Assembly: GCA_014896255.1 (NCBI GenBank)
Contig: JADBKT010000033.1
Span: forward strand, 62,001 to 126,000
Direction of reading: 5' to 3'
Length of the DNA: 64,000 nucleotides
Origin: Hydrogenibacillus sp.
Lineage (GTDB): Bacteria > Bacillota > Bacilli > Thermicanales > DSM-22653
The notes under the pieces are model-generated. The model did not search any database. It was not told the DNA's origin and worked only from the letters and a program-made list of their open reading frames with translations. Below, piece after piece: positions 24,337-38,640 of the stretch (position 1 is the stretch's first letter; each line of letters starts with the position of its first letter). A program made the translations under genes and the position numbers.

Positions 24337-26199
24337 CTACACCCCCTTCATCGACAGGGCAAAGACGACGAGCATGACGACCAACGCAAAGAGCGCCACG
24401 GCGTTGTACCGTTGAATCTGTCCGCCCCCGGCGGCGTCCGCGCGCTCGCCGGAGACGATGAGCGCATCGGCGATCCCGCGCCAAAGACCGTCGATCACGA
24501 GGCGGTCGACGGCCTCGGCAAACCGGCCGAAGAGCGCCGCGGCGCCGCCGACGGCGCGTTCATAGAACCAATCGATGTAATAGCGCTCCTCGAGCAGGCG
24601 ATATGCGGCCCGCGTCGGATCGCCGAGCGGGCAGGGGATCGCCCCGCGAACGCAAAGGAAGCTGAAACCGAGGCCCAAAAGCCCGAGCGCGGTCGTCAAT
24701 CCGGCCATCCACAGGGGCGCATGGGCGACTTCGCCGAGCGCGCCGAACACGCGGCCGATCGGTCCCGTCCACGGCGCGGTAAACGCCCCGGCGACGAGCA
24801 CCAAGACGCCGAGAACGTGCATCGGCGCGCGCATGACGAGCGGGGCTTCGTGCGCCGCCGCATGCCGCCCGGCATCGCGGGCCTCGCCGAAGAAGACCAG
24901 CCAGAGCACGCGGCCCATATACGCCGCGGTCAACAACACCGTGAGCACGGCCGCCGTGAAATGCGCCGGATAGCCCGGCACGGTCGAGGCGAGGACGGCG
25001 TCTTTGGAGAAAAACCCGGCAAGCGGCGGCAATCCGACGAGCGCCGCGGCGGCGATGACGAACCACGCGGCCGTCACCGGCATCTTTTTCGCCAGCCCGC
25101 CCATGACGGTGATGTCGTTCGTCCCCACCGCATGGATCACCGCGCCGGCGGCGAGAAAGAGGAGCGCTTTGAAAAAGGCGTGCGTCGTCAGGTGGAATAT
25201 CGCCGCGCCGACGCTTCCGGCGCCGAGGGCGAGCATCATGTAGCCGAGCTGGCTCACCGTCGAATAGGCCAACACCCGCTTGATGTCGGTCTGTACGAGG
25301 GCCATCGTCGCGGCGAAGATCGCCGTGAACGCCCCGATCGTCGCGACGACGAATTGCGCCGACGGGCTTTGGGCGAAGATCGGATACGTGAACGCGACGA
25401 GGTAGACGCCGGCGGCGACCATCGTCGCGGCGTGGATCAGAGCGGAGACGGGCGTCGGGCCTTCCATCGCGTCCGGCAACCAGACGTGGAGCGGGAACTG
25501 GCCGGATTTGCCGACGGCGGCGAGAAAGATGAGGAGCGCCAGGCCGGTCACGACGTTCGGCGCGAGCGCGCCGCTTTGCACCGCCTGGAAGGTGTCGGCG
25601 ATGGCCAGGCTTTTCGTCTGCGCAAAGGCCAGGATCATCGCCGCGAACAGGCCGATGTCGCCGATGCGGGTCACGATGAAGGCCTTGAAGGCCGCCGCCC
25701 GGGCCGCCGGGCGCATGTAATCAAAGCCGATGAGCAGGAACGATGCCGCGCCGACGAGCTCCCAGAACACGTACAGCTCGACCCAGTTGGTGGAGACGAC
25801 GAGGCCCAGCATCGCGAGCGTAAACAGGCTCAAGTACTGGAAATAGACCGCGATGCGCGGATCTTTCGCCATGTAGCCGATCGAATAAACGTGGACAAGA
25901 AAGCTCACCCCGGCGACGACGACGAGCATGATGGCCGAAAGCGGCGAGACGTCGGCACCGAAGGCGACCTCCACATCGCCGTAGGAAAGGAGCAAAAGCG
26001 GGTCGGCGACGAGCGTCGCGCCGCCGGAGACGGCCGTAAGCGCCCGGAAGGCGAAGATCAGGCTGATCAGCGTGGCCAGCGAGCCGATCCACCCGGCCGC
26101 CTTTCGGATTTTCGAACCGAGCGCGGTAAGCAGGAGGAAAGAGACGAGCGGCGGCAAGACGACGGCCCAAGGGAGCCACGAAGCGATGGCGTTCGTCAA
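24337..26199 (-). CDS. nuoL: NADH-quinone oxidoreductase-type subunit L
   Basis: 620 residues starting with TTG 26199, preceded by AAGGAGGTGCGC. Largest antiporter-like subunit of complex I; its C-terminal lateral helix runs along the membrane arm. Landmarks: FWELVGAASFLLIGFDYMRP, the GKSGQFPLHVWLPDAMEGPT region with the key Lys, and DIKRVLAYSTVSQLGYMMLA. About 16 hydrophobic helices. The C-terminal domain (from ~residue 480) is present and complete. The plus strand opposite is open for over 600 codons, but its translation is Arg/Glu/His-rich nonsense. Confidence 0.95.
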   Translation of the reverse strand: MTNAIASWLPWAVVLPPLVSFLLLTALGSKIRKAAGWIGSLATLISLIFAFRALTAVSGGATLVADPLLLLSYGDVEVAFGADVSPLSAIMLVVVAGVSFLVHVYSIGYMAKDPRIAVYFQYLSLFTLAMLGLVVSTNWVELYVFWELVGAASFLLIGFDYMRPAARAAAFKAFIVTRIGDIGLFAAMILAFAQTKSLAIADTFQAVQSGALAPNVVTGLALLIFLAAVGKSGQFPLHVWLPDAMEGPTPVSALIHAATMVAAGVYLVAFTYPIFAQSPSAQFVVATIGAFTAIFAATMALVQTDIKRVLAYSTVSQLGYMMLALGAGSVGAAIFHLTTHAFFKALLFLAAGAVIHAVGTNDITVMGGLAKKMPVTAAWFVIAAAALVGLPPLAGFFSKDAVLASTVPGYPAHFTAAVLTVLLTAAYMGRVLWLVFFGEARDAGRHAAAHEAPLVMRAPMHVLGVLVLVAGAFTAPWTGPIGRVFGALGEVAHAPLWMAGLTTALGLLGLGFSFLCVRGAIPCPLGDPTRAAYRLLEERYYIDWFYERAVGGAAALFGRFAEAVDRLVIDGLWRGIADALIVSGERADAAGGGQIQRYNAVALFALVVMLVVFALSMKGV

Positions 26200-26216
26200 A
26201 AGATGCGCACCTCCTT

Positions 26217-26579
26217 CTATCGCTTCAGCGAGTCCATCTCATCGACGTTCGGCGACGCCTTCAAGCGATAAAAGGCGATCAGCGCGGCGAGTCCGACGGC
26301 GACCTCGGCCGCGGCGACGGCGATGGTAAAGAGCGCCACCGTCTGGCCGAGCGTCGCGCTGAAGTCGCCGGCCAGCGACGGATGCGGCAGGCGGGCATTC
26401 TCGGCACCGCCCGGTAAAAAGCGGCTCAAAGCGACGAGATTGATGTTCGCCGCGTTGAGCATAAGCTCGATCGACAAGAGGACGATCACCGTATTGCGCC
26501 GGGTGAGGGCGCCGAACAGGCCGAGGACGAAGAGCATGGCCGAAAAGAGCAGGTATTGCATAAGCTCGCTCGGCGTCAT
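26217..26579 (-). CDS. nuoK: NADH-quinone oxidoreductase-type subunit K
   Basis: 120 residues from ATG 26579, overlapping the nuoJ stop (ATGA), with GGGAGGCG upstream. Three membrane helices, with the two conserved membrane glutamates in [15 protein letters not shown] and [15 protein letters not shown], both needed for proton transfer in complex I. It is slightly longer than usual (about 100 residues), because of a Gly/Pro/His-containing loop after helix 2 ([16 protein letters not shown]) and a short charged tail. Confidence 0.93.
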   Translation of the reverse strand: MTPSELMQYLLFSAMLFVLGLFGALTRRNTVIVLLSIELMLNAANINLVALSRFLPGGAENARLPHPSLAGDFSATLGQTVALFTIAVAAAEVAVGLAALIAFYRLKASPNVDEMDSLKR

Positions 26580-27289
26580 TCCCGATTCGCCTCCCTGACG
26601 GCGCCGACCAACTGCGCTTCTTTTTCGACATGCTGCCCGGATTCGCCGGTATCCCGTGCGGAAGCCGCCGTTCGATCGGCGCGATGCGCCTCCGCGTTGT
26701 CCGCCCGCACCGTCGGCGGCTCCGCCGGCGAGGTTCCGGCGTGTTCCTCCGCTTGCACGCTTCCCGCCGTGTCCGACGCATCGTCTTTCGCCAGCACGAT
26801 GGCGCCGATCAAGGCGACGAGCAGCACCACGGAGATCACTTCAAAAGGCAGGAGATAGCGGCTGGAGAGGAGCAGTCCGCCGATCGCCGCCGCGTCGACC
26901 GGTTCGTCGGAGGCAAACGGCGAACGCGCAAAGCGCGTTCCCGCAACGGCCCAGAAGAGCACGGCGAACAATCCGGCGGCGAGGAGAAAAGCGACGAGCG
27001 GCATCCGACGTCCTTGGCGAGGTGCGCTCTTCGGCTCGGTCTCCAGCCCGCCGTGCGGCGTGAGCATGATGCCGAACACGGCCAGGATGGTGATCGCCCC
27101 GGTGTAGACGATGATCTGCACCACGCCGAGGAAATCGGCGCCGAGGAGGACGTACAGCCCGGCGATGGCCAAGAACGAGAGCGACAACGCGAGCACCATA
27201 TGGATGACGCGCCGCGCGGTGAGCATCGTCGTCACCCCGCCCAGTCCGAACGCGGCGAGGATGAAAAAGGCGAGCGTGCCGCCGCTCAT
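26576..27289 (-). CDS. nuoJ: NADH-quinone oxidoreductase-type subunit J
   Basis: 237 residues from ATG 27289, which overlaps the nuoI stop by 4 bases. Five membrane helices. The conserved [15 protein letters not shown] helix (residues ~61-76), carrying the pi-bulge region and the Tyr, identifies NuoJ. The last ~65 residues ([17 protein letters not shown] and onward) are a hydrophilic Ala/Glu/Thr-rich tail not found in most NuoJ proteins. It is cytoplasmic by topology and dispensable-looking. Membrane part of the complex I proton path. Confidence 0.92.
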   Translation of the reverse strand: MSGGTLAFFILAAFGLGGVTTMLTARRVIHMVLALSLSFLAIAGLYVLLGADFLGVVQIIVYTGAITILAVFGIMLTPHGGLETEPKSAPRQGRRMPLVAFLLAAGLFAVLFWAVAGTRFARSPFASDEPVDAAAIGGLLLSSRYLLPFEVISVVLLVALIGAIVLAKDDASDTAGSVQAEEHAGTSPAEPPTVRADNAEAHRADRTAASARDTGESGQHVEKEAQLVGAVREANRE

Positions 27290-27711
27290 GGATGGTTCAC
27301 CTCCCGCACGTTCGTGTCGTTCTCGTCGAGCCACTGCATGTCTTTGTACAGCTCGTCGCGGCTGTAGGCGGCCAGTTCGACGTTGGAGGTCATGACGATC
27401 GCTTCCGTCGGACACACTTCCGTGCAAAGATCACACAAAATGCAGATTTCAAAGTTGATCTCGAACGACTCCAGGACCTTTCTGCCCTTTTTTTCCGGAT
27501 CCGGGTGCGGTTTTCCCTTGAGCGTGATGCACTGCGTCGGGCAGATGTTCACGCACTGGTTACAGACGATGCACTTGTCCACGTACAGCTTTTGGATGCC
27601 CCGCAGGCGATTCGGAAACGGATACGGTTCGTCCGGGTACTTGGTCGTCACCTTCGGCTTCAGCATCTCCTTGAAGGTCACGCCGAGCCCTTTCAGGAGT
27701 CCGGTGGCCAT
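27286..27711 (-). CDS. nuoI: NADH-quinone oxidoreductase-type subunit I (2x[4Fe-4S])
   Basis: 141 residues from ATG 27711, after AAGGAGGTGG. Peripheral arm subunit carrying clusters N6a and N6b: two ferredoxin motifs with Cys47, 50, 53, 57 and Cys90, 93, 96, 100. The first Cys group is followed by Pro in PTQC and the second by PTEA, as in NuoI. Passes electrons to NuoB. Because nuoE, nuoF and nuoG are absent here, it may be the entry face for a partner other than NADH, such as ferredoxin. Confidence 0.95.
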   Translation of the reverse strand: MATGLLKGLGVTFKEMLKPKVTTKYPDEPYPFPNRLRGIQKLYVDKCIVCNQCVNICPTQCITLKGKPHPDPEKKGRKVLESFEINFEICILCDLCTEVCPTEAIVMTSNVELAAYSRDELYKDMQWLDENDTNVREVNHP

Positions 27712-27791
27712 TCGGCTTCCACCTCCTTATTGTGCTCTGCTGTACACTCTGAGCGTCTTTGTGCTTTTTTGCACAAAGCGGTTCGAAAAAT

Positions 27792-28748
27792 TCATATCCA
27801 CGCCTTGGCCATCGCGGTCAGGACGAGGTTCACCATCGCCAGGGGGATGAGCCATTTCCAGGCGAACGTCATGAGCTGATCCACCCGGGCGCGGGGAAAC
27901 GTCGCCTGCAGCCAAAACGGCAGGAAGGCGAAAATCAGCGCCTTCAGCAGGAACCAGACGATACCCGGGATGAAGGCGAGCGCCGGGTGCGGCGGCAGCC
28001 AGCCGCCGAAGTAGAGCGTGGCGATCAACCCGCCCATGGCCAAAAGGTAGACGTATTCGGCCAGCATGAAGAACGCAAAACGGACGCCGCTGTATTCCGT
28101 CTGATAGCCGGCGACGAGTTCCGATTCCGCTTCCGTGAGGTCGAACGGTGTGCGGTTGAGCTCGGCGATGGCGGCGATGAGAAAAATGACGAAGCCGAGG
28201 ATCTGCGGGATGACGAACCACACGGAACGCGACTGCGCTTCGACGATCGTGTTCAAGTTGAGACTGCCGGCGAGGAGCACGACCCCGAGGGCGGCCAAGA
28301 CGAGCGGGATTTCATAGCTGATCATCTGCGCCGCGGCGCGCATCGCGCCGATGAGCGACCACTTGTTGTTCGAAGCGTAGCCCCCGGCGATGACGCCGAT
28401 GGTGGAGATCGAAGCGACGGCCACGTAAAAGAGGAGCCCGACGCCGAGATCGGCAAAGGTCAAAGACGGCGCAAACGGGATCACGGCGAAGACGATGAAC
28501 GCCGGAGCAAACGCGATGATCGGCGCGATGCGGAAGAGCGCCGTATCGGCATTCGCCGGAATGATTTCCTCTTTTTGCAGGACTTTGAGCGTATCGGCGA
28601 TCGTCTGGAGGAGGCCGTAAGGACCGGCGCGGTTCGGGCCGACGCGACCCTGCATCCACCCGAGCAGCTTGCGATGGACGTAGATGGCGAAGGGCGCATA
28701 GCCGAGGACGAGAATTGTGAAAATGATCACCTCGAGGATGACTTTCAT
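27792..28748 (-). CDS. nuoH: NADH-quinone oxidoreductase-type subunit H
   Basis: 318 residues from ATG 28748, overlapping the nuoD stop. Membrane subunit that forms the quinone chamber with NuoB and NuoD. Landmarks: HRKLLGWMQGRVGPNRAGPY at residues ~25-44, SYEIPLVLAALGVV, AELNRTPFDLTEAESELVAG and the C-terminal RARVDQLMTFAWKWLIPLA. Eight helices are visible. The 80-base gap to nuoI holds a short hairpin (TTTGTGC-TTTTTT-GCACAAA type) and the nuoI ribosome binding site. Confidence 0.95.
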   Translation of the reverse strand: MKVILEVIIFTILVLGYAPFAIYVHRKLLGWMQGRVGPNRAGPYGLLQTIADTLKVLQKEEIIPANADTALFRIAPIIAFAPAFIVFAVIPFAPSLTFADLGVGLLFYVAVASISTIGVIAGGYASNNKWSLIGAMRAAAQMISYEIPLVLAALGVVLLAGSLNLNTIVEAQSRSVWFVIPQILGFVIFLIAAIAELNRTPFDLTEAESELVAGYQTEYSGVRFAFFMLAEYVYLLAMGGLIATLYFGGWLPPHPALAFIPGIVWFLLKALIFAFLPFWLQATFPRARVDQLMTFAWKWLIPLAMVNLVLTAMAKAWI

Positions 28749-29851
28749 CAGGCGTCCACCTCCCCCAGGACGATGTCGATCGAGCCCAAGATGGCCACCA
28801 TGTTGGCGATGTTTTCCCCGACGAGGAGCTTGGGCAGGATCTGCAGGTTGATGAACGACGCCCGGCGGAAGTGCAGCCGATACGGGTGGGGCTTGCCCTC
28901 GCTGTAGACATAGACGCCTTGCTCGCCTCGGGGCATCTCCACCGACACGTAGACTTCCCCGGCCGGCGGGCGGATGAGCTTCGGAAGCCGGGCCATGATC
29001 TCGCCGCCGGAGGGGAACTGCTTGACGGCTTGCTTGACGATGCGTCGCGACTGTTCCATTTCCTCCATCCGGAGCAGATACCGCGCCCAGAGATCGCCTT
29101 CCGTGCGCACCGGCACTTCGAAGTCGAAGCGGTCGTAGATCGAGTACGGCTTGGCCTTGCGCACATCGTACGGGACGCCGGTCGAACGCAAGTTCACGCC
29201 GGTCAGCCCGTAGGCCACGGCCGTTTCCCGGTCGTATCGGCCGACGCCTTTGAGGCGCGCCTGCACGATTTCATTGCCCGTGACGAATGTGTGAAATTCC
29301 TCCAGCGCCCGCTGAAATTCGTCGACAAAGCGCTCGACGCGTCCGATCCAGCCGTCGTCGGGGACATCCCACTTGACGCCGCCGACGCGCATGTAGCTGT
29401 AGGTGAGCCGCGCGCCGGAGATCTCGGCGAACAGCTGCAGGATCTTCTCTCGTTCGCGGAAGGCGTACAAAAACGGCGTCAGTGCTCCGAGGTCCAATAG
29501 ATACGTGCCGAACCAGACGAGATGAGAAGCGATGCGGTTCAGCTCCATGACGATGACCCGGAGGTATTCCGCGCGCTCCGGAATTTCGAGGCCCATCAGC
29601 GTTTCCACGGCATGGACGAGGGAATAATTGCCGATCATCGCCGAGAGATAATCCATCCGATCGGTGTAGGGGATGATCTGCGTATAGGTCAGGTCTTCGG
29701 CCAGCTTTTCCGTGCCGCGGTGCAGGTAACCGATGATCGGCGTCGCTTCGACGATCGTTTCGCCGTCGATCTTGACCAAGAGGCGAAAGACGCCGTGCGT
29801 GCTCGGATGCTGCGGCCCGACGTTTAAGACGAGTTCTTCGGTGCGGATCAT
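28748..29851 (-). CDS. nuoD: NADH-quinone oxidoreductase-type subunit D
   Basis: 367 residues from ATG 29851; GAGGGGG is at good spacing, and a GTG two codons earlier is the less likely start. The 49-kDa quinone-site subunit, related to the [NiFe] hydrogenase large subunit. Conserved segments: LNVGPQHPSTHGVFRLLVKI, RGTEKLAEDLTYTQ, and the C-terminal GSIDIVLGEVDA. Hydrogenase-type cysteine ligands are absent, as expected for NuoD. It is separate from nuoC, overlapping its start by the stop of nuoC. Confidence 0.95.
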   Translation of the reverse strand: MIRTEELVLNVGPQHPSTHGVFRLLVKIDGETIVEATPIIGYLHRGTEKLAEDLTYTQIIPYTDRMDYLSAMIGNYSLVHAVETLMGLEIPERAEYLRVIVMELNRIASHLVWFGTYLLDLGALTPFLYAFREREKILQLFAEISGARLTYSYMRVGGVKWDVPDDGWIGRVERFVDEFQRALEEFHTFVTGNEIVQARLKGVGRYDRETAVAYGLTGVNLRSTGVPYDVRKAKPYSIYDRFDFEVPVRTEGDLWARYLLRMEEMEQSRRIVKQAVKQFPSGGEIMARLPKLIRPPAGEVYVSVEMPRGEQGVYVYSEGKPHPYRLHFRRASFINLQILPKLLVGENIANMVAILGSIDIVLGEVDA

Positions 29852-29853
29852 CG

Positions 29854-30333
29854 TCACACCCCCTCATCGTGCGGAACATAATCTTTGCGCAGGGGATGTC
29901 CGACCCAGTCGTCGGGAAGGAGGATGCGCCTCAAGTTCGGATGGCCGTCGAAGATGATGCCGAAGTGGTCGTACGTTTCTCGCTCCTGCCAGTCTGCCGC
30001 CGGATAGATGCCGGTGATCGTCGGCACGTGCGGATTTTCCCGATCGACGCGCACTTTGAGCGCGACGAAGTGCCCGTGTTGATGGGATTGCAGGAAGTAA
30101 AACACTTCCATGCGGTCCGGAAAGTCGATGCCGTGCAGGTCGTTCAGAAAATCCAGGCGCAGTGACGGTTCGTCCCGCAAGTAGCGGGCGACGTCGGCGA
30201 TCCGTTCCGTCTGTACATAAAGAAGCGGTGCGCCGTACATGGATGGATTCACCTGCGCCTCCAGCACGACCGTCTCCCCGAAAGCCTGCCGAAGTGCGGC
30301 GACCAAACGGGTCATGAACTGTTCATCCGCCAT
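29854..30333 (-). CDS. nuoC: NADH-quinone oxidoreductase-type subunit C
   Basis: 159 residues from ATG 30333, overlapping the end of nuoB by 11 bases. The 30-kDa subunit of the complex I connecting arm. The family signature [20 protein letters not shown] followed by [18 protein letters not shown] is complete. Length is typical of Bacillaceae NuoC. No extra N-terminal repeats such as those of Geobacillus were seen. Confidence 0.95.
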   Translation of the reverse strand: MADEQFMTRLVAALRQAFGETVVLEAQVNPSMYGAPLLYVQTERIADVARYLRDEPSLRLDFLNDLHGIDFPDRMEVFYFLQSHQHGHFVALKVRVDRENPHVPTITGIYPAADWQERETYDHFGIIFDGHPNLRRILLPDDWVGHPLRKDYVPHDEGV

Positions 30334-30859
30334 GGGCCATCACCCGCTTCCGCGCCCGCGCCTCGTAGCGGATCTTCGCTCTGAGCTTTTGAAACCCGTA
30401 GATCAAGGCCACCGGACTTGGCGGACAACCGGGGATGTAGACGTCGACGGGAACGATCTGGTCGACGCCCTTGACCACGCTGTACGAGCGGACGTACGGT
30501 CCGCCGGCCGTGGCGCAGCTGCCCATGGCGATCACCCAGCGCGGCTCGGCCATCTGGTCGTACAACCGCCGAAGAAGCGGCGCCATTTTTTTGGTCACCG
30601 TCCCGGAGACGATCATCACGTCCGCCTGCCGCGGGGAGTTGCGAAAGAAAATGCCGAAACGGTCGGCGTCAAAATGCGAACCGCTGGTGGCCATCATCTC
30701 GATGGCGCAGCAGGCGAGGCCGAAGGTGAGCGGCCAGGTGGAGTTGGACCGGGCCCACGCCAGAACGTCCTCCAAGGTGGTGAACAGGACGTTCTTTTTC
30801 AGCTGTTCTTCGGTGATGCGATCGACCGCTTCCAAGCCGAGATCGAGGTTCATTTCCAT
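30323..30859 (-). CDS. nuoB: NADH-quinone oxidoreductase-type subunit B ([4Fe-4S] N2)
   Basis: 178 residues from ATG 30859, overlapping the end of nuoA by 10 bases. Carries the N2 cluster that reduces quinone: tandem Cys50-Cys51 ([10 protein letters not shown]), Cys115 (MGSCA) and Cys145 (PGCPPSP) are all present. The upstream in-frame extension overlaps nuoA and is shadow. The C-terminus ends in a basic [11 protein letters not shown]. Confidence 0.95.
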   Translation of the reverse strand: MEMNLDLGLEAVDRITEEQLKKNVLFTTLEDVLAWARSNSTWPLTFGLACCAIEMMATSGSHFDADRFGIFFRNSPRQADVMIVSGTVTKKMAPLLRRLYDQMAEPRWVIAMGSCATAGGPYVRSYSVVKGVDQIVPVDVYIPGCPPSPVALIYGFQKLRAKIRYEARARKRVMAHGG

Positions 30860-31218
30860 TCCAGCACGTCCTTTCGCCAGGCGTAAAACAGGCCAAAGGC
30901 CAAGATGGCGAGAAAGATGACCATTTCCAGGAGGGCGAACGTCCCGACGCGGTCGAAAGCGACCGCCCACGGGTACAGAAAGAGCGTCTCGACATCGAAG
31001 ACGAGGAACAACAGGGCGTACAAATAATATTTGACTTTAAACCGCACCCAGCTCGTGCCGATCGGTTCGGCCCCGCTTTCATACGTGGTCGTCTTTTCGG
31101 CGTAGGCGTGCTTTGGCCGCAGCAGGCGGCTGAGAGCGAACGCGACGATCGGCAGGCCGATGCCGAGGGCGATGAACAGGACGACGACGAGGTAATTGTA
31201 CCAATAAAGTGACGGCAT
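30850..31218 (-). CDS. nuoA: NADH-quinone oxidoreductase-type subunit A
   Basis: 122 residues from ATG 31218 (GAAAGGAGG upstream). Three helices and the conserved loop [21 protein letters not shown], then [18 protein letters not shown]. First gene of the 11-gene operon nuoABCDHIJKLMN, right behind a clear promoter. Confidence 0.95.
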   Translation of the reverse strand: MPSLYWYNYLVVVLFIALGIGLPIVAFALSRLLRPKHAYAEKTTTYESGAEPIGTSWVRFKVKYYLYALLFLVFDVETLFLYPWAVAFDRVGTFALLEMVIFLAILAFGLFYAWRKDVLEWK

Positions 31219-31272
31219 TCACAATCTACCTCCTTTCAACGCGCTTTTGTCAAAACGATGTCAGCCAGAGGC

Positions 31273-31301
31273 ATTATATCATAGCCGTTTGGCGGTGTCG
31301 A
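31273..31301 (-). promoter_or_regulatory. SigA-type promoter of the nuo operon
   Basis: Minus-strand TCGACA (31296-31301), a 17-base spacer and perfect TATAAT (31273-31278), about 55 bases before the nuoA start. Confidence 0.75.
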
Positions 31302-31307
31302 ATATGC

Positions 31308-31328
31308 AAAAAGCCGCCTGGCGGCGGC
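31308..31328 (-). terminator. Intrinsic terminator of the atp operon
   Basis: GCCGCC (31313-31318) pairs with GGCGGC (31323-31328) across TGGC, followed on the minus strand by TTTTT. It separates atpC from the nuo promoter. Confidence 0.8.
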
Positions 31329-31363
31329 GGAGGGTATACGTTTGTCTTGACGGCAAGCGGCCT

Positions 31364-31774
31364 TCATGACGAACGGCGGTCTTCGCCGACGTCCAGGCGG
31401 ACGAGCGCCCGGCGCAAGGCGAGCTCAGCTTTCTTGAACTCCAGGTCCCGGGCTTTCTCCAGATCCCGTTCGGCGCGCTCCTTGGCCCGAAGCGCCCGGT
31501 CGAGATCGATCTCTTCCGGCAGTTCGGCGGCGTCGGCGAGGATGGTCACCCCGTCTCCGCGTACTTCGAGAAAACCGCCGCTCACCGCGACGCGCTTGAC
31601 TCGCCCGTCGGGGAAGGTGATCCTCGCCGGAGCGATGTCCAGCCGGGTGACGAACGGCACGTGGTGGGCGGCGATGCCGAGATCGCCCTCGACGCCGCGC
31701 ACGGCCAAAAAGACGACGTCGTCGGCAAACACTTTGCGATCCGGGGTGACGATTTCGAGGCGAAAGGCGTCCAT
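31364..31774 (-). CDS. atpC: ATP synthase epsilon subunit
   Basis: 136 residues from ATG 31774 (AAAGGGGG upstream). Central-stalk subunit and inhibitor of the F1 motor. N-terminal beta-sandwich with IVTPDRKVFADDVVFLAVRGVEGDLGI is typical. The C-terminal two-helix part (LDRALRAKERAERDLEKA) is complete, so ATP-sensing inhibition may be kept. Last gene of the operon. Confidence 0.95.
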   Translation of the reverse strand: MDAFRLEIVTPDRKVFADDVVFLAVRGVEGDLGIAAHHVPFVTRLDIAPARITFPDGRVKRVAVSGGFLEVRGDGVTILADAAELPEEIDLDRALRAKERAERDLEKARDLEFKKAELALRRALVRLDVGEDRRSS

Positions 31775-31795
31775 GGTTTCCCCCTTTCTCCCCGC

Positions 31796-34146
<2,351 letters not shown>

Positions 34147-34196
34147 CTTGACCCCCCTTTCGCGAAACGCGTGGTTGTTCCGCTACCGGCGGCGCT

Positions 34197-35717
<1,521 letters not shown>

Positions 35718-36287
35718 TTAAGCACCACCCTCCGAGCGTGATTCGACGCCTGCGGCGAGCTTCTCCCGCAGGCGGTGCAAGGCGTTTCTCATGCTGCTGT
35801 CGATCCACAGGTCGCCCGCTTTGAGCACAAAACCGCCGATGAGCGACGGATCGACCGTCTCGGTGAGTTCGACCGTCTTGTAGCCGCGGGCCAGAAATGC
35901 CCGGCGGATTCGGTCGCGCAGGCGATCATCGAGCGGCCGCGCGGCGCGCACGTCGATGTGCACCACGCCTTCGCCCTTTAGGACTTCATCGGAAAACGCT
36001 TGATACACCTCGGGCAACGCTTCCACTCTTCCGCGGTCGACCAACAGCTCGACGAAGGCGACGAGGCGCGGATCGGCGTCACCCAGGGCCGTTTTGAGGA
36101 GCGCCAATTTGTCTTCGGCTTTGACGAGCGGATGTCTGAGGAGCGCCTCCGCTTCCTTCGTCTTGGCGATCCACTCGACGAGCGCCGAAAGCCGCTCCCG
36201 GGCCGCGCGGCGAGAGGCACCGTCGGAAAGCGCCCGGAACAAGGCGCGGGCGTAGCGCCGAGATAAGCGCAAGTTCCGGCGACTCAT
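35718..36287 (-). CDS. atpH: ATP synthase delta subunit
   Basis: 189 residues from ATG 36287, overlapping the atpF stop (ATGA). Peripheral-stalk cap. N-terminal helical domain with RRYARALFRAL; C-terminal conserved RIRRAFLARGYKTVELTETVDPSLIGGFVLK. Order and length are typical. Confidence 0.93.
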   Translation of the reverse strand: MSRRNLRLSRRYARALFRALSDGASRRAARERLSALVEWIAKTKEAEALLRHPLVKAEDKLALLKTALGDADPRLVAFVELLVDRGRVEALPEVYQAFSDEVLKGEGVVHIDVRAARPLDDRLRDRIRRAFLARGYKTVELTETVDPSLIGGFVLKAGDLWIDSSMRNALHRLREKLAAGVESRSEGGA

Positions 36288-36808
36288 CTGAGGCCCCCCA
36301 CTTCCTCCAGCACGCGCTCGGCATACGAGCGTTCGGTCTGTTCATCGAGCGATTTTTCGAGGATGCGCTCGGCGATTTTGACCGACAAGTGGGCGACTTC
36401 GCGGCGCAGGGCGGCCACGGCCCGGTGGCGTTCCTCTTCGATCGTCCGGCGCGCTTCATCGCGCAACCGCTCGCTCTCGTGGCGCGCCGCCTGGATGATC
36501 GCCTCGGCTTCTTTTTCCGCCATGTTCCGGGCGCGAACGAGGATCGCCTCCGCTTCTTCGCGCGCCGCCTGAAGGCGCGCCTCGGCGTCTTTGAGCGCTT
36601 CTTCGGCCGCTTTGCGGTCGCGCTCGGCGCCGGTGATCAGCTCTTCTATGCGTTTTTCCCGCTTTTCCATGACGGAAAGCAGGGGTTTTAAGGCATAGCG
36701 GCTTAAGAGATACAGCAAAAGCAGAAAGGTCGCCAACGTAAAGAGCATCGTCCCCAGCTCGATGCTCAAACCCGCCTGTGTCTGACCGTCTACCTGGGCC
36801 AAAAGCAC
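36284..36808 (-). CDS. atpF: ATP synthase b subunit
   Basis: 174 residues from GTG 36808, chosen for AAGGGAGGAAAGC just upstream; the earlier ATG 36826 and 36850 would put the ribosome site inside the gene. One membrane helix (LFTLATFLLLLYLLSRYAL) and then a long charged coiled coil (residues ~40-150), the peripheral stator stalk. Confidence 0.93.
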   Translation of the reverse strand: MLLAQVDGQTQAGLSIELGTMLFTLATFLLLLYLLSRYALKPLLSVMEKREKRIEELITGAERDRKAAEEALKDAEARLQAAREEAEAILVRARNMAEKEAEAIIQAARHESERLRDEARRTIEEERHRAVAALRREVAHLSVKIAERILEKSLDEQTERSYAERVLEEVGGLR

Positions 36809-36882
36809 GCGCTTTCCTCCCTTCATCAAACATGGCGCGCCGCCGCACACTTACGGGCGTCGAACATCCGGGATAAAAGGAG

Positions 36883-36901
36883 CGACCGCCCGAGGCGGTC
36901 G
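36883..36901 (-). other. Intercistronic hairpin between atpE and atpF
   Basis: A perfect 8-bp stem, CGACCGCC (36883-36890) with GGCGGTCG (36894-36901), has a 3-base loop and no adjoining T run. It lies directly after the atpE stop. A structure here could stabilise the upstream atpE message or thin transcription into atpF, fitting the high copy number of the c ring. Confidence 0.5.
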
Positions 36902-36907
36902 ACTCGT

Positions 36908-37141
<234 letters not shown>

Positions 37142-37186
37142 TTAAAGACATGATTTTAAAGGGTGAACCCGCCCGGCGAGACGCCT

Positions 37187-38507
<1,321 letters not shown>

Positions 38508-38588
38508 AGCCGCTCCACCCTCCTCGCGAATTTCACCCGGATCCGCACGACCGCAAAATCCTCGATATGTTCCGTACATCCTTAGACA

Positions 38589-38617
38589 TAGTACCGTACG
38601 GGACGTTTTTTGTCAAC
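38589..38617 (-). promoter_or_regulatory. SigA-type promoter of the atp operon
   Basis: Minus-strand perfect TTGACA (38612-38617), a 17-base spacer and TACTAT (38589-38594), about 80 bases before the atpZ start. The best -35 box in the window. Confidence 0.8.
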
Positions 38618-38640
38618 GCAACCGGGCGGGTCCAAAGGCG

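Noticed and set aside
24412-26271. Plus-strand open frame of over 600 codons opposite nuoL
   Set aside because: Rich in Arg, Glu, His and Gly, no ribosome site and no recognisable family; it is the antisense of a strongly conserved nuoL and arises from high third-position GC.
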